A DNA stretch of 8,903 nucleotides from Bacteroidota bacterium (GTDB taxonomy: Bacteria > Bacteroidota > Bacteroidia > Flavobacteriales_D > Crocinitomicaceae). The position numbers and the translations under genes are program-made. The stretch lies in contig VGML01000078.1 in NCBI GenBank assembly GCA_016866415.1, positions 1 to 8,903 on the forward strand, given 5' to 3'. The notes beneath the pieces are model-generated. The model was not told where the DNA came from, did no database searches, and saw only the letters and a list, made by a program, of their open reading frames with translations. Shown in pieces: positions 7,013-8,903 of this stretch. Position 1 is the stretch's first letter. Each line of letters opens with the position of its first letter.

Positions 7013-8428
7013 ATGAGCGGATTCAAATTAACCACAGAAGAAAAAGCTTTAAAAATAAACCTTACCCAAGATATTTACGGTTGTTTTGCAGAAATAGGTG
7101 CGGGACAAGAAGTTGCCGCAAATTTTTTTAAGGCCGGTGGAAGTTCAGGGACGATTGCCTTCACCCAATCTGCTTACGATATGAAGGTGTCCGATTCGTT
7201 ATATGGCGCTGCTTCACGTTATGTTTGCGAAGAACGCTTAATAACGATGCTTGAAAAAGAATATGACCACATAGCAGAAACTCTCCCGAAAAAACACAAA
7301 GAATCTCGGTTTTTTGCTTTTTGTAATACGGTTGAATCATTGAATTACCACAAAACAAACCAAGGTCAAGGATGGGTTGGAATTCGCTTTCAGCTTCACC
7401 TAAACGGACCTACCAATGACATAATTCTGCATATTAAAATGCACGACAATAGTCATAAAGGTCAACAAGATGCATTGGGAATTCTCGGTGTAAATCTTAT
7501 TCACGCTGGTTTTTTTCATACGGACAACCTGGATGAGTTTTTAGATGCATTAGTACACCGTTTGCCCCGCGACAGGATGGAAATTGACATGCTTCGCGTT
7601 TCCGGACCGGATTTTGAAAATGTGGATAATCGTATTATTGCTCTGAATCTGGTAAAACGTGGAATTACAGACGCGACCATGTTTGATTTGGCCAAAAATG
7701 TGTTGCAACCCGCAACAGCGTTATACAAAAAGAATATCCTTTTAATGCGTGGACGTTTCAGACCGGTTACCAAAGTTCATATCGACATGATCGAAAAAGG
7801 CAGGGTTGAATTTTTAAAGGAAAAACGAGTTAAGGATGGTCAATTAGAAGTTGTTTTTGAATTGACCTTGAAGGATTTAACCGCCGATGGTAAAATTTCT
7901 GACAAAGATTTCGTTGATCGTGCTGAACTACTGGGATCTTTAGGATATACTGTAATGATTTCCAATTATTTGAAACACTACAAAATGGTCGAATACTTGT
8001 CAGCCATAGGTAAGGGGAATTTAATCGGAGTGATTTTAGGTGTCTATAACCTCAACACCATTTTTGATGAACGATACTACGATAATCTGCCTGGAGGACT
8101 TTTGGAAGCATTTGGTCGCGGTTTTGGGCATAATGTGAAGCTCTTTGTTTATCCTGCGATAAATGTTGAAGATGGCTCTATATATGACTTGAATAACATA
8201 CAAATCCCAAAAAACTTAAATGGTCTTCTGCAATATATGAAAGACAACGATAAAATATGCGCAATTAAAAGATACGACCAACATTTACTTCATATAATGT
8301 CCGATGATGTGTTAAGTAAAATCAAAGCTGGAGCGAGTAGTTGGGAAGAAGACGTTCCTTATGAGGTTGCTCAGGCAATCAAATTTTTCGAGCTTTTCGG
8401 TTATCAAAACAAAGTCTTGAGTAACTAA
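7013..8428 (+). CDS. Conserved protein of uncertain function, 471 aa (family sometimes labelled nicotinate-nucleotide adenylyltransferase)
   Basis: This is a cytoplasmic-looking protein with no signal peptide or membrane segment. It resembles a conserved family I recall from Bacteroidota and cyanobacteria, recognisable by FAEIGAGQEVAANFFKAGG (25-43), SSGTIAFTQSAYDMKVSD (44-61), SRYVCEERL (68-76), CNTVESLNY (104-112), HIKMHDNSHKGQQDALGILG (140-159) and MRGRFRPVTKVHIDM (245-259). Homologues sometimes carry an adenylyltransferase label. The only visible support is that last block, which loosely resembles the GRFQP...(H/T)xGH loop of nucleotidylyltransferases but has Val where Gly is needed and lies mid-protein. 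I saw no matching ISSTxxR block. I therefore do not assign an enzyme activity. The ATG begins one nucleotide after the peroxidase stop, and the regulator gene starts three nucleotides after its own stop, so it is almost certainly part of the same operon. Whether it is functionally tied to the MbnP pair is unknown. Confidence 0.75.
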   Translation: MSGFKLTTEEKALKINLTQDIYGCFAEIGAGQEVAANFFKAGGSSGTIAFTQSAYDMKVSDSLYGAASRYVCEERLITMLEKEYDHIAETLPKKHKESRFFAFCNTVESLNYHKTNQGQGWVGIRFQLHLNGPTNDIILHIKMHDNSHKGQQDALGILGVNLIHAGFFHTDNLDEFLDALVHRLPRDRMEIDMLRVSGPDFENVDNRIIALNLVKRGITDATMFDLAKNVLQPATALYKKNILLMRGRFRPVTKVHIDMIEKGRVEFLKEKRVKDGQLEVVFELTLKDLTADGKISDKDFVDRAELLGSLGYTVMISNYLKHYKMVEYLSAIGKGNLIGVILGVYNLNTIFDERYYDNLPGGLLEAFGRGFGHNVKLFVYPAINVEDGSIYDLNNIQIPKNLNGLLQYMKDNDKICAIKRYDQHLLHIMSDDVLSKIKAGASSWEEDVPYEVAQAIKFFELFGYQNKVLSN

Positions 8429-8431
8429 GTT

Positions 8432-8903
8432 ATGCCCCATATCAAGAATGCGTTGATTCGCTATCGCATCATCGATCGGATGTTGCGAAACAAGTATAAA
8501 CCTTATCCGAGTAAACAACAACTAAGGGAAGCTTGTGAGGATGAACTATTCGGTTCGCAAGGGGCAAACATTTGCGATTCTACAATAGAAAAAGACATGT
8601 TTGCTATGAAAATGGAGCATGATGCACCAATCAAATTCAGCAAACGTAATGGGGGATATTACTATGAAGACCCAAATTTTAGCATCAACGACATTCCTCT
8701 GTCGGAGGATGAACTTAGTTCGATTCGATTTGCTGTAAACACCTTACAACAATTTAGAGAAGTTCCTTTCTTTCAACAATTCGGAAATGCAATTGATAAA
8801 ATTGTAGATCGCGTTGCAATTGGAGACAATCAAGATTCAGAAATAAATCAATACATTGAATTTGAGTCGTCTATATCTGTTGGCGGCAATGAGTATTTAC
8901 CCT
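8432..8903 (+). CDS. WYL-family transcriptional regulator, N-terminal part (cut by right edge)
   Basis: 157 codons are visible and the frame is open at the edge. The start MPHIKNALIRYRIIDRML (1-18) and the following LREACEDELFG...STIEKDMFAMKMEH (31-63) are typical of the N-terminal winged helix-turn-helix of Bacteroidota WYL regulators, in which STIEKDM begins the recognition region. Next come the wing-like APIKFSKRNGGYYYEDPNFS (65-84) and the linker NDIPLSEDELSSIRFAVNTL (86-105). The ligand-sensing WYL domain itself is not in the window, so the family call rests on the N-terminal pattern. Members are usually about 330-350 aa and bind DNA as transcription factors, with the WYL domain sensing nucleic acid or small ligands. 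The ATG lies three nucleotides after the previous stop, so the gene is probably the fourth in the MbnP operon and could regulate it. That is inference from position only. Related WYL proteins also control defence islands, but nothing here shows one. Confidence 0.83.
   Translation, partial: MPHIKNALIRYRIIDRMLRNKYKPYPSKQQLREACEDELFGSQGANICDSTIEKDMFAMKMEHDAPIKFSKRNGGYYYEDPNFSINDIPLSEDELSSIRFAVNTLQQFREVPFFQQFGNAIDKIVDRVAIGDNQDSEINQYIEFESSISVGGNEYLP

Noticed and set aside
7013..8428. Assigning NAD-biosynthesis adenylyltransferase activity to the 471-aa protein
   Set aside because: The only supporting motif lacks the key glycine, is in the wrong part of the protein, and no second nucleotide-binding motif was seen.
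8432..8903. Start of a defence island marked by the WYL regulator
   Set aside because: WYL regulators are common outside defence loci in Bacteroidota, the gene is in an operon with unrelated genes, and nothing downstream is visible.

Overview
The window looks like chromosomal DNA of a Bacteroidota bacterium, most likely a Flavobacteriales member. The evidence is AT-rich DNA, no Shine-Dalgarno-like leaders, promoters of the Bacteroidota type (TTTG, about 20 nt, TAnnTTTG), lipoproteins with short lipoboxes, and a RuvB close to Bacteroidota RuvB. The family placement is inferred from protein flavour only.

Layout, left to right. (1) The N-terminal half of ruvB, minus strand, runs off the left edge and seems to start at a TTG. 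(2) A 142-bp divergent intergenic region holds a good promoter for the next gene. (3) Two plus-strand genes follow: a small unrecognised lipoprotein and a protein related to the glutamine-amidotransferase domain of CTP synthase that has lost its catalytic residues. (4) A 1038-aa RecB/AddA-type helicase-nuclease, minus strand, has its 3' end overlapping the previous gene tail-to-tail by 12 bp. (5) An 82-bp divergent intergenic region holds a probable promoter. (6) A tightly packed plus-strand operon follows: MbnP-family lipoprotein, di-heme MauG/MbnH-type peroxidase (sharing one base), a 471-aa conserved protein (1-nt gap) and a WYL-family regulator (3-nt gap) cut by the right edge.

Functionally there are two themes. 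RuvB (Holliday-junction migration) and the RecB/AddA-like enzyme (double-strand-end processing) are recombination housekeeping. The MbnP/MbnH pair is the most notable part. In methanotrophs the di-heme partner oxidises a tryptophan of MbnP to kynurenine, which then helps bind copper. Here both partners carry lipoprotein signals and are translationally coupled, which suggests a membrane-anchored copper-protein maturation pair in a non-methanotroph. The two genes behind them in the same apparent operon have no known link to that process. No RNA genes, insertion sequences, CRISPR arrays, attachment sites or clear terminators were seen. No gene-free stretch exceeds 300 bases.
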